From: Pseudisothecium myosuroides
Lineage: Eukaryota > Streptophyta > Bryopsida > Hypnales > Lembophyllaceae
DNA length: 64,000 nucleotides
NCBI GenBank assembly: GCA_951799445.1
Contig: CATOGU010000128.1
Coordinates: 1 to 64,000 of the forward strand
Reading direction: 5' to 3'
Position numbers and translations under genes: made by a program. Of the stretch, positions 23,800-36,248 are shown one piece after another; positions within the stretch are counted from its first letter, which is position 1, and every line of letters starts with the position of its first letter. The notes under the pieces were generated by a model, which saw only the letters and a list, made by a program, of their open reading frames with translations, was not told the origin of the DNA and did not search any database.

Positions 23800-25400
23800 A
23801 AACAAAGGTGGCATATTACAACCCTATTCAAAACAAATATCACAACATTGTTCAAAACAAAGAAATGGTGAAGGAAAGCACTGTAAAATCCAGCACATTC
23901 AAAGCACTAACATTGAAACAATTTAGTAGCAACACTTAAAGAAAATTTCTAACCTCTAACATCTAACTTGCCTCTAACTCGTAACCTGTAACCTTTTGAG
24001 AGAAGGCAATGTGCTGTTGCCATGGTACAGCTACTCCTTTCATTTGAGGCTAAACATTCACTTGAATTGAAACTCTAACCTCCTACTTCTAAGCTCTAAA
24101 TTGTCTCTAACAAGTAACTTCTAACCTTCAAGGAGAAAGCAATCTACATCTGCCACAACTTCCTCTTCAAAACCCTAAGACATCACGCACCACCTCCGCA
24201 CTAGATTTTAATAAAAAAGAAAATAAGTGTTAGGGTTCCGCTCGAGAAATGCTTGAAAATGAGAACTCTCAAGTATAGAATGACCTCCAAAAAATCCTAC
24301 CTGTTCAGTTTTGAATTTCTACCTATGTTTGAAAATGAGAACTCTCAAGTAGAGTATGACCCCCCAAAAACCCTACCTGTCCAGTTCTAAATTCCTACCT
24401 ATCCAGTTTGGCAAGCCGCCGCAACAAACCTTAGTTTGCAATGCCAAACCCTAGCCTAAAGCAAAAACTCACACAAAAAGAAACCTCATAAAAAGCAACT
24501 AAAGAATTGTCTTACCCTAGACTGGCAAAACATCAAGCAAACCAAAGCAAACTCTTCAAAAAGTAAGAAACAAAACATGGATACCGAAACCTCCTCTACT
24601 CTACTCCAGAGCCTCCTCTTCTTTGATGCCTAACGTCAACACTAATCATGCCTTTGACTCCAAGTACCTCTACAAGTTGGGAACAAAATCGCTCGCGGCA
24701 ACGGAAGACAGAGGAAGATCTCCGTTAGACCGCCAAATCCTAGCCAACCTCCTCTAGCTTTGGCGGTTGAAATCGGATTGATCAGATGGCCCAAGATTAA
24801 ATTCGACTACCTCAGATCCATGGTGTGGGGTGGGTGGGTGAATTTTTTCTGAAATGAATTTGACAATGCACAATTTTTGGCAACACATGTGTGTGTGGAG
24901 GTTTTGGCCCACGAAACCTCGTTTTGCCTCTTTTTTGTACATTGGGTAAGGTAAACCAGCCTATTCCCGTCAGCTTCCTATTTCTGACATCTGACTTTTG
25001 GCCCCATTACCACCCTGAAACTCATCTAAGTCCATCTATTTTTCTGACAAAATCAGCTCATTAATTCAGCTTGGGTAACGTGTCTACCATTGATTGGTGG
25101 ATATCCAAGTACTCATAGATACAATCTATGGCGGTAATGGGTTGTTGATCTGACTTTTATAAATTAATCTGTAATTTCAGGGCAGTCAACTTCAAAAATT
25201 CATAGAAATTTCAATTTTCATCAGAAAATTATAATTCCACTTGGGTTTGATTTGTGAAACATGCATACACCTTTGAAAAATAGGTGCCCCCATTGAAGTT
25301 GACTCCAACATAGTCAGATCGCAAATCAAGGTGATAATCAGCCCTTTTTTTTCTGGCGAACAGAAGCCAGAAAGCACCAGTGCAGAAAACCTGGCGAAAA
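23800..25400. other. Intergenic DNA with short duplications
   Basis: No gene seen. A 76-bp tandem duplication lies at 24254-24405 and a GGGTGGGTGGG run near 24828. Confidence 0.4.
24254..24405. repeat. Tandem duplication, period 76 bp
   Basis: TGAAAATGAGAACTCTCAAG begins both units (24254 and 24330); both continue into a TATGACC..CCCTACCTGT.CAGTT segment. Confidence 0.75.
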
Positions 25401-25439
25401 GCCTGCCTTGTAATTAATGCATTTTTGAAATATTGGAGC

Positions 25440-26423
25440 CACTCTGCCATTTAGGGTTTGGGGGGGTTGGCCTGAAAGCCCTGATCCACGCCAACGTCGT
25501 CGCCTGCTCCAGCACCTGCTCCCGCGCAACATTCGCCGGATTGCTACAGGAGCACTCGCCTTGTTGCTTGCCCGATGCTTCCACACACAGCTGGGGCCAG
25601 TTGAGCTTGGTTGTTGATTCTGTTCATCGCCAGATTGAAACTCGTTTTGAAAAACACAATCGCCAATGTTTCTACAGATTTTTGCACTCTGTCGCTTGTT
25701 TAATTTTGCTCATCTGTGCTCTTGATTTCTTCTGATTTGCATTTGATTTGGAGAGGTTTAGTGGCGGCGCTGCCATTGCTAAAGGGAGGCGCATTCATTT
25801 GTTGGTTACTGCAATGGAGATGGAGAGCGTTGGAAGGTACATTGGTTCCCAATGCTTTGTTAGGGTTTAGGGTTTTCTACAGTTCGAGGGCAACAACAAT
25901 CACCTGTGGACTACATTAGTGTATGCTTCGATCCAGTCTTTGCATTTCTTGGCTATGTTCTTGTCTTCACTTGGCTGAAATGAGTTCTAGATTGAAATAT
26001 TGTTGCATTGCTCTATGTTTGCTTTGCGAGTTTTGTTTTTGGTTGTTCATTCTGTCTACAACACCATGGTTTGACACAGCTTCGCCAAAGGTGGTTGTCA
26101 ACATTTCAGTGCTCATATTTTAAGTAATCCCATGGTTTGACAAGATCACCAACGGGGGTTCTGATTTTAGCTTGGCATTTGGTTTGAGTGTTTTTTGGTG
26201 CCAGAGTGAGACTGCAATGGAGGACAAATTAGGCTGCCAGGAGTTGGAAAACCAAAATTTCGAGGGAGAGCTACCGGCAGCAGACAGTTCCTTGCGACCT
26301 AGAGCTGCGACAGTGCCTAGTTCAGTTTCCAGAGCCATCTCCACGCCAATACAACATACGTTACACCATATGCCATACGTTAAACTTGTCATTAGTAGGT
26401 TGTATGGTATCATCTTCTATTAG
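25440..26423 (+). other. Possible 5' end of a gene cut off by a transposon
   Basis: GC-richer leader-like sequence with TAGGGTTTAGGG motifs is followed by a short frame starting at an ATG at 26217 (MEDKLGCQELENQNFEGELP) that ends just before the TTAA-family element at 26424. A second short frame (MEMESVGR) at about 25814 ends at a GT donor-like site. No family is recognised. It could equally be a transposon leader. Confidence 0.25.
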
Positions 26424-26663
26424 CGTCTTGGGCAGCAGAAATTCATGCGTAACTTACTCAATAAATGTCAGAATGAAGAAAAAATTAGATGCCCACGTAG
26501 ATTTGTGAAATCCTTGTCTTCAATAAAAGTTTTAGAAAATTACACAAAGTAGTTTAGCCAAAGGTACATGCCCAAAGTCCCACTTGTCCCCCGAACGGAC
26601 AACGGTCCTTTAGGGGTTAAGAGTGAGTTTCACTGAAAAAGGGCCACGGCCTTTAGGGGTTAA
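26424..26663. mobile_element. TTAA-family element fragments, nested ends
   Basis: A type-A right end (CCCCGAACGGACAACGG..CCTTTAGGGG|TTAA, ending 26620) is followed at once by a type-B right end (TTTCACTGAAAAAGGGCC..CCTTTAGGGG|TTAA, ending 26663). The layout is what is left when one member inserts at a TTAA inside another. No left end was found. Confidence 0.7.
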
Positions 26664-27194
26664 CTATATTTTAAAATCCTAACATTCTCGTTTGTTTGCT
26701 CACAATTTCAATATTCACGATTTAGCTTCTCCTCCAGCCGGTTTAGGGTCACTTCATCAGTTCTCAGGTTTAGGGTTTCACGGCTCCATGGGTGGCCGCC
26801 ACGGTCTGTACCGGTGCAATTGGTGGTCGTCTCGGGGGTGTGAGTCGCGTCGCATTCTAGGTGGTTTCTTGTCGCGCCTTGCTTGCGGGGTTTCATGGGG
26901 TGCTGCTCGGGCGGGGCGTCGTCGGGTGCTTGTCCATCAATTTCCGGCAGTTAGCGCGCTGATGGAACGTTGGTCTCGATCGGTGGAGGCGGCTTCCTTG
27001 TTTTGATGGCAGGACTTGGCCGAGTGCAACGCTTGGGTCGGACCGGCAGCAGCTTGCGTCCCGCGGAGTGCCGCTTGTCAACGTGCGGTGGCAAGCCAAG
27101 CCAATATTGTCCCCTATGAGTCTGTTGCCCACGGCGGCAGCGGGGTCTGATTGCTGGTCTCTCCTCTCATTCTTGTAAGAGCTCTTGCTTGTCA
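26664..27194. other. GC-rich island, no assigned gene
   Basis: CpG-rich sequence with TAGGGTTT motifs and an open plus-strand frame (26692-27006) of arginine/glycine-rich composition. It resembles a promoter/leader or the 5' end of a retroelement. It runs directly into the 272-bp tandem array. Confidence 0.35.
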
Positions 27195-28210
27195 TCTCTT
27201 GCTCTAAAATAGATGGTGCTGTTGCAAAAAGAAAAACAAAATGAAAGAATTTTTTGTATGTGTTGATTAAAAACCTTTAAACATGTTGTGCTTTTATTTG
27301 TCATGACTATTAAATGTGAAAGTACTCTATTATTTTTGTTTTATCATTGTTTTTCCTTTTACAATGCACCGGCTTTGTTTTAGGGTTTGAGACTGAGGTC
27401 CCACTTGCGGGCAGAACTTCCTGCCAGGCAATTAGTCCGGCGGCTGTTCTGCCCAAAAGTTGGAAATCTCTTGCTCTAAACGACACGAGGTTGTTGCAAA
27501 AGGAAAAACAAAATGAAACAATTTTTTGTATGTGTTGATTAAAAACCTTTAAACATGATGTGCTTTTATTTGTCATGACTTTTAAATGTGAAAGTACTCT
27601 ATTATTTTTGTTTTATCATTGTTTTTCCTTTTACAATGCACCGGCTTCGTTTTAGGGTTTGAGATTGAGGTCCCACTTGCGGGCAGAACTTCCTGCCGGG
27701 CAATTAGCTCAGCGGCTGTTCTGCCCAAAAGTTGGAAATCTCTCGCTCTAAATGACGCGAGATTGTTGCAAAAGGAAAAACAAAATGAAACAATTTTTTG
27801 TATGTGTTGATTAAAAACCTTTAAACATGATGTGCTTTTATTTGTCATGACTTTTAAATGTGAACGTACTCTATTATTTTTGTTTTATCATTGTTTTTCC
27901 TTTTACAATGCACCGGCTTCGTTTTAGGGTTTGAGATTGAGGTCCCACTTGCGGGCAGAACTTCCTACCGGGCAATTAGCCCGGCGGCTGTTCTGCCCAA
28001 ATGTTGGAAATCTCTCGCTCTAAACGACGCGAGGTTGTTGCAAAAGGAAAAACAAAATGAAACAATTTTTTGTATGTGTTGATTAAAAACCTTTAAACAT
28101 GGTGTGCTTTTATTTGTCATGACTTTTAAATGTGAACGTACTCTATTATTTTTGTTTTATCATTGTTTTTCCTTTTTCAATGCACCGGCTTCGTTTTAGG
28201 GCTTTGAGAT
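27195..28210. repeat. Tandem array, period exactly 272 bp, about 3.7 copies
   Basis: The landmark AATGCACCGGCTT recurs at 27363, 27635, 27907 and 28179, always 272 bp apart. Units differ by scattered substitutions. Each contains a GC-rich core (GGGCAGAACTTCCTRCC..CTGTTCTGCCC) with inverted halves and an AT-rich spacer. The open frames inside are by-products of the repeat. Confidence 0.95.
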
Positions 28211-31044
28211 TTATTTGGGTTCACTCGTTTGGATTTGAATGAAGTATCCAAAAAAGTGAAGTCCCTTTCTACCCTTTTATACTTTGTTGTGTGGTACATG
28301 GTTTAATAAAAAAATGTTTAGGGCTATCTTTTTGTACTTTTTATTTTAACAGATGTCTTGTTTTTTTACAGCATGACAATAATACAAAACTGTTGATTGA
28401 ACACTTCGGATGGCAACAAGTACAAAGCCTCACGGAGATCACCTCTTGTACTTCTTAAGAATCCATTGCAATCAAGTGAATTTTGTTCCCCCTATTGACT
28501 GTTTCATAAATTTTGATGTAGCTCTTAATCTTTTGAAGTCTTTCCAACTACATTTCATAGTTTATGTGAAATTTTTGTGGGATTCACATGAATTATACAA
28601 GACATCCAAGAGCGTAATTAAAGATTGCATTAAATTAGGTGAAATTTTGCTTCAAATATTTATCTAGGCAATTTCCAATTGACAATTACATCCATGTTTG
28701 CTATACAAGAATCATTTCCCATCACTTGTTTATTTGCATTTGAAAAATATCTTTTACCATATAATATAAGTCGGCCTTAAAAAATGAGTAATCCATACAA
28801 CGTTATTATTTCCTTCCAAGAATCGCAAGTTATTATTTAGACAATTTTAATAATTGACAATGTGAAGCTCAAATACGTAAATCTGCATTATAATATTTTA
28901 AGATTCTTCAGTAGTTTTTTACACACTAAAAAAAGGGTTAAAGTTAATAACTGCACACAAACTCATAAAAACAAAAAGTGCACTCCTTGAGTATAGAAAA
29001 TAAAAGTCATATAAGTCAAACAATATTTATTCACCATTGATTTTTGAGCCCCCATAGTTATTTTCTGATTTGAAAAAAAGTAGGGGATTTATTAACCACC
29101 GTAGCTTGGAAAATTAAATCCAATATAAGTGACTGTACGATTTTACAAAGGACTACCTTCTCTGCTACTGGGAACCACCCAGTGTTGCTTTCACCGTACA
29201 AATGAAGGAAAATTTTTAAATTAAGTAGTGGTTTTGAACAACAAAATCCTGTCGCCAAGCGTTCAGGGGTTAATTGTTGCAACCAAAGTGAATGCCCTCA
29301 ATGTTTGCCTTGAATACAACTATCCAAGTAGACAACACTTGCATGTTTTTGAAATTGCTTCAAAGGAGGTGCTGGCATGAGAAGCAAAATTACACCAAAT
29401 AAGGGCATTCCCTTGAGGAGAGTATTTCTTGTAATTTTATGGTATATACGTCATATAAGAGGATATTTGAAGTAGGCATATTTTTATAAAATTAGTATTT
29501 AGAATGACCATATATATATATATCAAAAGCTATGGTATTCATGATTTTGGTGTCATTTGTTTGTTTATACGTTCATGCATTTGCTTTGTAAATGTTATTA
29601 TTTGTGTATGAAATTTGTTTGTCCAATGTTATCCTATTTCCATTATTCACTTAAAACAAAATTTTCTTTATAATACATATTTATACTTGGTGTTTACTAT
29701 GATACCACTGACAAGCATATGAATGAAAGGGCTATTATCCAAGAAAATCTTTTATTAACTTGTTCTTAATATTTCTCAAGTCTAAGCCATGTATTTAAAA
29801 CAATATAACATGGAGAGTGGCAAACAATACTAGATTTTCTTACAACCTCTATTTGTCAATCCTAATTTATTAACAAGAAACTCCTACTACCTAATATTTT
29901 TACATACCCTAACTTTATATTAAAATATATAATATGTTTTCAACCCTATAGTAGCTCATATAGTATAACTTTTTTGTCCTTTGAATTAAATGGACTCTAT
30001 TTATTAACTCATGTGGTTCCTGAACATAGACTAGTGATCTCCCCAAGGTCATGCATTTGCAGTCACCAACACTTTGACACTCTTCACAAAAACACCCTAA
30101 AACCATAATAATAAAAATAGATAATAACCAAAAACCACGTGATAGACGAAGTTTAGGGGAAAAAAACATGAATCTTCAATTGAGTCGCAGTAGCAGTGCG
30201 TGACTTGTCATTCTCATTATGAACATAAAGTTTGTAATATCCCTAACTTGAAGCTAAAAGCAAGCTTCCTAATAAACAAATGAATTGATTGCACTTTACA
30301 ACGAAAAAGATTATTATTTAGTTCCATTAATTTTTAAAAAATAGCAATGTGAAAGACAAAAATGAGGAATACAAATCCTTATTTCTTACAACAATGAATT
30401 ACACAAACAACATATCTTAAAGAAGACCCCTTCTCCTGAATATTCAACCTCTTATTGTTATTGATAGCAATTATTATTTTGTCCTAGTGCATGTAGAACA
30501 ATATTTGCATTTTTCATTTAAAAGATCTCGGTACTTTCTGAAGTTGGTCTTCTATATGGACTAAAAAAACTTGTACGTTCCGGAGAGCTAGTTTTTTGAT
30601 ATAGGAGCAGTGGATGACTTATAACATAATTGGGCAACATGGATAGAAACTTCTTATTTCCACTTAAAATGTCAATATCTCACTTTTTGGAGTGTAGAAA
30701 GAGTTGGTACTTTTCCTACAATTACCTTCCATGGTCTAGGGGAAGACCGTATGATTTGATCTCTGTAATAAACCTTTTCTTCCACTTTTCTATCCAATCC
30801 TGCATATGTGCCAGCTCTTAATGTCTTCACTAGAATGAAGACCTCCTACCTGTAGGGATTAATACTCCTTTTCGAAATCACCAAGTTTATTTAAAATGCA
30901 AGTGTGTATAGAAATATTAAACTTGAACCTTCTATGTACAATTTCATGGTCTTAGATGGTTCCTTAAAGACAAAAAAGAGTTTTGTCAATCAATGAACAA
31001 AATATCATATGACCAACAACTGTGAACATTTCTGCTGTTTGTTA
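28211..31044. other. AT-rich intergenic DNA
   Basis: No gene, RNA or structured repeat recognised, apart from a short TATATATATATA run near 29511. Short frames at 28410-28667, 29058-29282 and 29915-30169 have no domain. Confidence 0.4.
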
Positions 31045-32438
31045 TTAATCCTTATAGGGCCAATTGCACCCTTAGGGGCCAAGTGGGGTTTTAGGCATGT
31101 ACCTATAGCTAAACTACCTTATTTGATTTTTTGAAACTTTTACTGAAGATGTGGAGTTCAAAGATCTAAGTGGGTATCTAATTTTTTTCTTCATTTTGAC
31201 ATTTATTGAAGAAGTTATGCACGGATAATTGAAAAAAAAGGAGAATCGAGCAGCAAAAAAAAAAGGGAGCCTTTTTGTTTTAAAATGAAAATTTGAAATT
31301 GGTTCTTTAGATTTTCATGTATGCTAGAAGCTTTGAATCATTCAATTTGGATTGATGAGTTGAAAGTTATGAGAAAATTTTAGTTTGCGGGTAAGTATGG
31401 GACTCCCAAATCTCCTTTTTTTTGCCCCTTGTAAATTTTGTTGCTTTCTCTTTTGTTCTCTTGATACTAAAGTATCATGAGGAAAAAAATACATGTATAG
31501 TATTAAGAGAAGAGTTGGGCCCTTTCAATCATTTGAATTACAAATAGCCTTTGAAAGAGAAAATGCAGCAAGAGACTTACAAAGAAATAAGAGAACCAAT
31601 AAATCCCACACCACATAGAATCATGTCTCCCATGACACAGTAGCTTGTTAAGTTTGCTTTGTTAAGTGGGAAACAAATCCTAGTGTGCGGCTTACAATGG
31701 TCAATTGATGCGCGCATGGTCTTGAAATTTGGTGTTCCCACGCTCTTGCCTAGACGACCAAGTAATTCTAAACAAAATTCCCTCCATTTCTCTTGAACTT
31801 GGACATAACGTACAACACTTTTCATTTAGACTTGTCCAATAGTAATAGTCAAACCCACTTTACTTAACATTTTCTAGAGGTTCCTACACTTCCCATTCCA
31901 TTTTTTCTACAAATTTTTAATATGAAGGCATTATTTCGCACCCCGTGTATATGTAGTGAAATTATGGACACATTTTTTATGCTATGGCGCTTCTAACGGA
32001 TGTATGAAATTTATCTTTGATGAATAAACTCAAGCCTATTTTGTATCTCACTTATTTTACTGAAAATTGGGGAATCACCCTCTAGACTTTCAACTTGATC
32101 TTCACATGTCAAACAAAGAAAGTTGTTCACTAGTAAAAGTTTATAATGACGGAAATAACATACATAATTCCATTTAACTCTTATAGCCTTTTGTAATCTC
32201 CTCTGTAGTGATCTTTCATTGTAGAATGTTTTGCAAGACCTAACGCTATTTTAAACTTATTTGGGCATAACTTTTGCTTTTGGGCATTGATTGGAACAAG
32301 AATTATACTCCCAAAAAACTAATGTGTTTTCCTATCTTCAAAAAATGTTTCAAAAAATTAGGACAAAAATTGAGACCGTAGGTACCTGCCCGAAATCCCA
32401 TTTGTCCCTCGAACAAACAATGGTCCTTTAGGGGATAA
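31045..32438. mobile_element. TTAA-family element, type-A ends on both sides
   Basis: The left end is TTAATCCTTATAGGGCC; the right end is TGGTCCTTTAGGGGATAA, with the last TTAA changed to ATAA. The family core (GAAGCTTTGAATCATTCAA..TTTGCGGGTA) is at about 31330-31396. The right part follows a different subfamily, so this may be a composite of two members. Confidence 0.6.
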
Positions 32439-33116
32439 ATTCAATACTTCAAGGCTAGCCATTGGAGCCTAGAGTTGAAAGGCTCTTGACCTGTTGCTAC
32501 CTTTAAACCACTAGGTGATTCCATTTTAGCCTGTTCATGATACCATTTGCAAATATGTACCACCAAGTAATCTCTCTATCTCTCTCTTTTGGCAAGTAGG
32601 ATTTTCTTTAAATTGCAAATGTGAGCTTTGTACATCAATAAAGTAAGGCTAAGTATCTTGTCCTCAACTAGTGAGGATAGGTTCAACTTTTGCTATAGGC
32701 ATTACATTGTTTATTGATTTTTTATATGTATATGTGTTGAAGTGCAAGGCCACTTTTTCAAAAGAGCAAGGAGCTTGAAGGCTGGTCAAAACAGATGGAA
32801 AGTTTTCAAAGAGCCCGGACCGGTGGAGATGAGAAAAGCAGAAAAAAACGCTGCTTATGGCCGCCACGTGTACATGGGGACCCACACAATAGTCCCCATG
32901 TACACGTGTTTCTCCTTCATAGGCGTTGTATGTTGATATAGGTCGGTATGTTTGAACTAATCATATTTATTGAGGTACAATCAACAGACTCGTACTTTTT
33001 TAGATACCTCTAGGCATGTATCTACTACCACTCAAAAAAAATTCAAGCTATTTGACTATACTTAGGTAGAACTTTTATTGGATTAAGTAAACAAGGGTAT
33101 GGATTTCAGTGAATAT
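32439..33116. other. AT-rich intergenic DNA
   Basis: No gene seen. A short hairpin (ACGTGTACATGGGGAC / GTCCCCATGTACACGT, about 32866-32910) lies inside an open frame without a domain. Confidence 0.4.
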
Positions 33117-33416
33117 GGCCTGGGCGCTCAAGGGTTAAGAGTGACCATTCCATGCTTCTGAATTTTATCACAATTTGGGTTACAAAAAAATATGAATACA
33201 TCTCATGAAGTAACTTTTTGTCTTCCGTGATGAACCAAGTGTTTATGGTCACTTCTGAAAAAAAATTAGATGAAAACTGATTTTTTTTTGAATTGCAGAA
33301 TCTTTTTTCGGAGCTGAAGGACGTTTTTTGTCCTCCTGGACGTTTAGGGGTTAACTATAGGTACATGCCCAAAATCCACTTGTCCCCCATGGGGACAGCT
33401 GGGCCTTTAGGACTTA
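33117..33416. mobile_element. TTAA-family end fragments
   Basis: Three termini are close together: GCTCAAGGGTTAA (to 33138), GGACGTTTAGGGGTTAA (to 33354) and a type-A end TGGGCCTTTAGGACTTA (to 33416). The second end is followed by CTATAGGTACATGCCC, the normal interior of a type-A end, so one copy was inserted at a TTAA inside another. Confidence 0.6.
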
Positions 33417-34200
33417 CTAAATTTGCAGCTTTGGTCGTTTTGATCCTCTTGCTAATCCAACAAGAGTGCACTAACAATATTGTGATTGTGTGCCCCTATT
33501 CTTAATTACTTTCAAATTGTACCCAAATTTGTTATTTTTTTCTAATTTTGTGATCTTGTTTATGAAATGTTCCTAAAAATATACCTTTCCTACTTATGAA
33601 TATTGTCTAATTGTTTGAGAAAATTTTAAGTTTGACACATTGAATTGCTTCAATCCTTATCTTGAACCACTTTATCAAGGATCTATTCTGGTTATTTTCT
33701 ATATTTAATACTGTAAATATATGTTTTTGATTTTTTTAACTGATTTTTCAACCAATGTTTATAAATTGCAAACAGCTTTCCTTGAGTTTAGCCGGCTAGC
33801 TTTGAACTAGCAGCCGGTTCTTCCGGGGCCTACTGTGGCTGTCTGGATCATGCTGGAAGGGCTGGTGTGGGCACAAAACCAGGCAATGATATCAGGGGTC
33901 CCACTTGGCTTGGTCATGCTGGCGGCGTTATAATGGAGTTCAAGAGAAAAAGCCCAACGATGAAGTATTGTCCTAATTTAATTACAAGACTATAGACTAT
34001 AGACTGTAGAAGAGTCTTCTTCAAACGTGCTACAGTATGTTGTTGGAGCGGAGCACAGATTCCAGTTTGGAGATAAAACTTCTACACAAATAGACAAGGA
34101 CGACCTTCCATTTTCAACACCTTTCAGTTCTCATTGGCTCTAGATCACGTGGAGCTTTTACCGCCCGTGTGCTTCGATCCTTTCCCCTCCCACTGAAAAA
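33417..34200. other. Intergenic DNA
   Basis: AT-rich to about 33780, then a slightly GC-richer stretch without a recognisable product. Confidence 0.35.
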
Positions 34201-34204
34201 ATGA

Positions 34205-35420
34205 TGAATGAAAAAAAATTCCCCCCCCGGCCCCCCTCTCCCTTTCCCTTTCCCAAAGTTGCCATTTTTTTCCCTTCTTTCCTGTTTTCCCACTCCCGAA
34301 ATTGCTTTTTCTATTTTCTAATTTTTCCCCAAAGTTGCTTCTTTTTCCCCCAAAGTTACTTTCTCTATTTTCTTATTTTTCCCCAAAGTTGCTTTTTTTA
34401 GATATCCCACCCTTGCCTTTTTATATTTCCACCAAAGTCGCATTTTTTACGTTTCCCCCCAAAAGTCACTTTTTTATGTTTCCCCTAAAAGTCGCTTTTT
34501 TAACCCTTGAAGGACCATTGTCCCTAAGGGGGTCAATTGGGATTTCGGGCAGGTACCTACGGCCTCAAATTTTGTCCTCATTTTTTGAAACTTTTTTTGA
34601 AGATAGGAAAACACATTAGCTTTTGGGGAATATAATTTTTATTCCAAATGATGCTAGGAAGCAAAAGTTATGCCCAAATAAGCACACTTTGGGTTTTGAG
34701 GGGCAGCAAAAAAAAATCTTATAAAAACTTGAAAAAAATTTAATTTCATAGATTATATCTTTGTAAACATCTGAAGCTTTGATTCATTCCATTTGGACTT
34801 GTAATGAGAAAGTTATGGACAATCTTGTTTTTTGGCAACTCAAGCATCTTCTTGAAAAAATAACTTATAAACTTCATTTTTGAATGCGATTTTAACATTT
34901 TTTCAAAAAAATTGTTGGAAAGGGTGAAGTTTGCATTTTGGAACAATCTCACCATTGGGATTATTGCATTTCAGTTCCATGGCAAGATTAATTATTTTTT
35001 TGTTGTAATTCTTTTCCAAGATTCCCAACTTAACTTTCCACCACAATAAAATAAAATTCTATCTCTAAGGTTCTATTTCTTTTTAATAAAAAAGTTCAAA
35101 GCGAAATAATCTAGTTAAGCAAGGTGCAAAAGAAGTTGTTTTTGACACTTTGAATGCAAATATCTTTTAATTTGTGCGGTCAAAGTTCTTGAGATTTGTA
35201 TGACACATTCTTGTAGTAGTCTAATACAAGATCCTACGGTCGGATGTGCAAAATACCTATTTTTCAAACTTTTTTACCCTTTGCCATAGATGTGGCAATT
35301 TTGAGTGTCATTTCACAAGAAAAAGGCCATGGTCCTTTAGGGGTTAATGTTTCCCCCAAAGTCGCTTTTTTTTTAATATTTTCCCAAAAGTCGCCTTTTT
35401 CTTGAAGTTGCCTTTTATTA
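34205..35420. repeat. Pyrimidine minisatellite split by a TTAA element
   Basis: Degenerate units of the type TTTTTCCCCAAAGTYGCTT occupy 34205-34499 and resume at 35348-35420 after the inserted element. Confidence 0.8.
34500..35347. mobile_element. TTAA-family element cleanly inserted in a minisatellite
   Basis: TTAA stands at both borders (34500-34503, 35344-35347). Inside are type-A left end CCCTTGAAGGACCATTGTCCC and type-B right end GGCCATGGTCCTTTAGGGG. Removing it restores the pattern CGCTTTT-TTAA-TGTTTCCCCC, matching neighbouring units (CACTTTTTTATGTTTCCCC). This shows insertion into TTAA with TTAA duplication. The 840-bp body has no coding capacity. Confidence 0.85.
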
Positions 35421-36248
35421 TGGGAATTGATATATGTACACTTGGGGTTTGAAATTTTATGCACACCAAGAGGGGGGGGGTGTTTTTTATATTTACCATC
35501 AACAAGTTGAATTTAGAAAGTTTGAATTTAGATTTGGATTTAGAGACCTTGATTTAGTCTAGAACCACAAAGGAGGTACAATTGAACAATGACCCAATGA
35601 AAGATCTTAGCTTTGTGTACAAACAAGAGCAAAAGTGATAATTTACCCCTTAGCTAAGCTTTTCCATTGGGCATTGTTCAAATATAACGTCCTTTATGGT
35701 TCTAAACTAAATCAAGATCTCTAAATCCAAATCTGAATTCATAAATTCCAAATTCAACTTGTCAATTGATAGTAAATATCTAAAATTTACCAATATTTAA
35801 AATTTACCACCCCTCCTCTGGTGTGCATATATCAAACCCCTGGTGTGCATATATCAATTCCCTTTTATCATTTCTCCCAACATTGCTATTTATCCCGTGG
35901 AGGATTTTACTTTGAAAATTTCTTATTGCTCGAGATTTGCTTCCATTGTAGGGCTATGGTTGGAAGATGTTGCCATTGGTTTGGTCAGGCTAAGGGTGTA
36001 CTTGTGCGCTGACCTAGGGATTGGAAATTTTAGAAATGACACAAAAGGAGTTTGCATTGATTTCTTTTATTTTGACATACTACTAAATTGTTAACCATAA
36101 ATTTTAACAAAAATGAACTGTATCATGTAATGAGATCGATTTTTTATTTTGAGAAAAATGAGGCCTTTTGAATATATTGCATTATATCTTCTTCATAGAT
36201 AATCTAAAGAAGTGAAAAATACAACATTTGTGTTTTTTCAAAACCAAA
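35421..36248. other. Intergenic DNA with an imperfect inverted repeat
   Basis: Sequence around 35455-35580 (TGAATTTAGAAAG..GAGACCTTGATTTAG) is inverted at about 35690-35775, joined by the phrase GGTGTGCATATATCAA near 35820-35860. It may be a further foldback element. No gene. Confidence 0.4.

Noticed and set aside
27310..28082. Repeated short frames inside the 272-bp array as a gene family
   Set aside because: They are the same chance frame in each tandem unit, on both strands.
27195..28210. Regular spacing suggestive of a CRISPR array
   Set aside because: The 272-bp unit is repeated throughout with no short repeat plus variable spacer pattern, and the DNA is eukaryotic.
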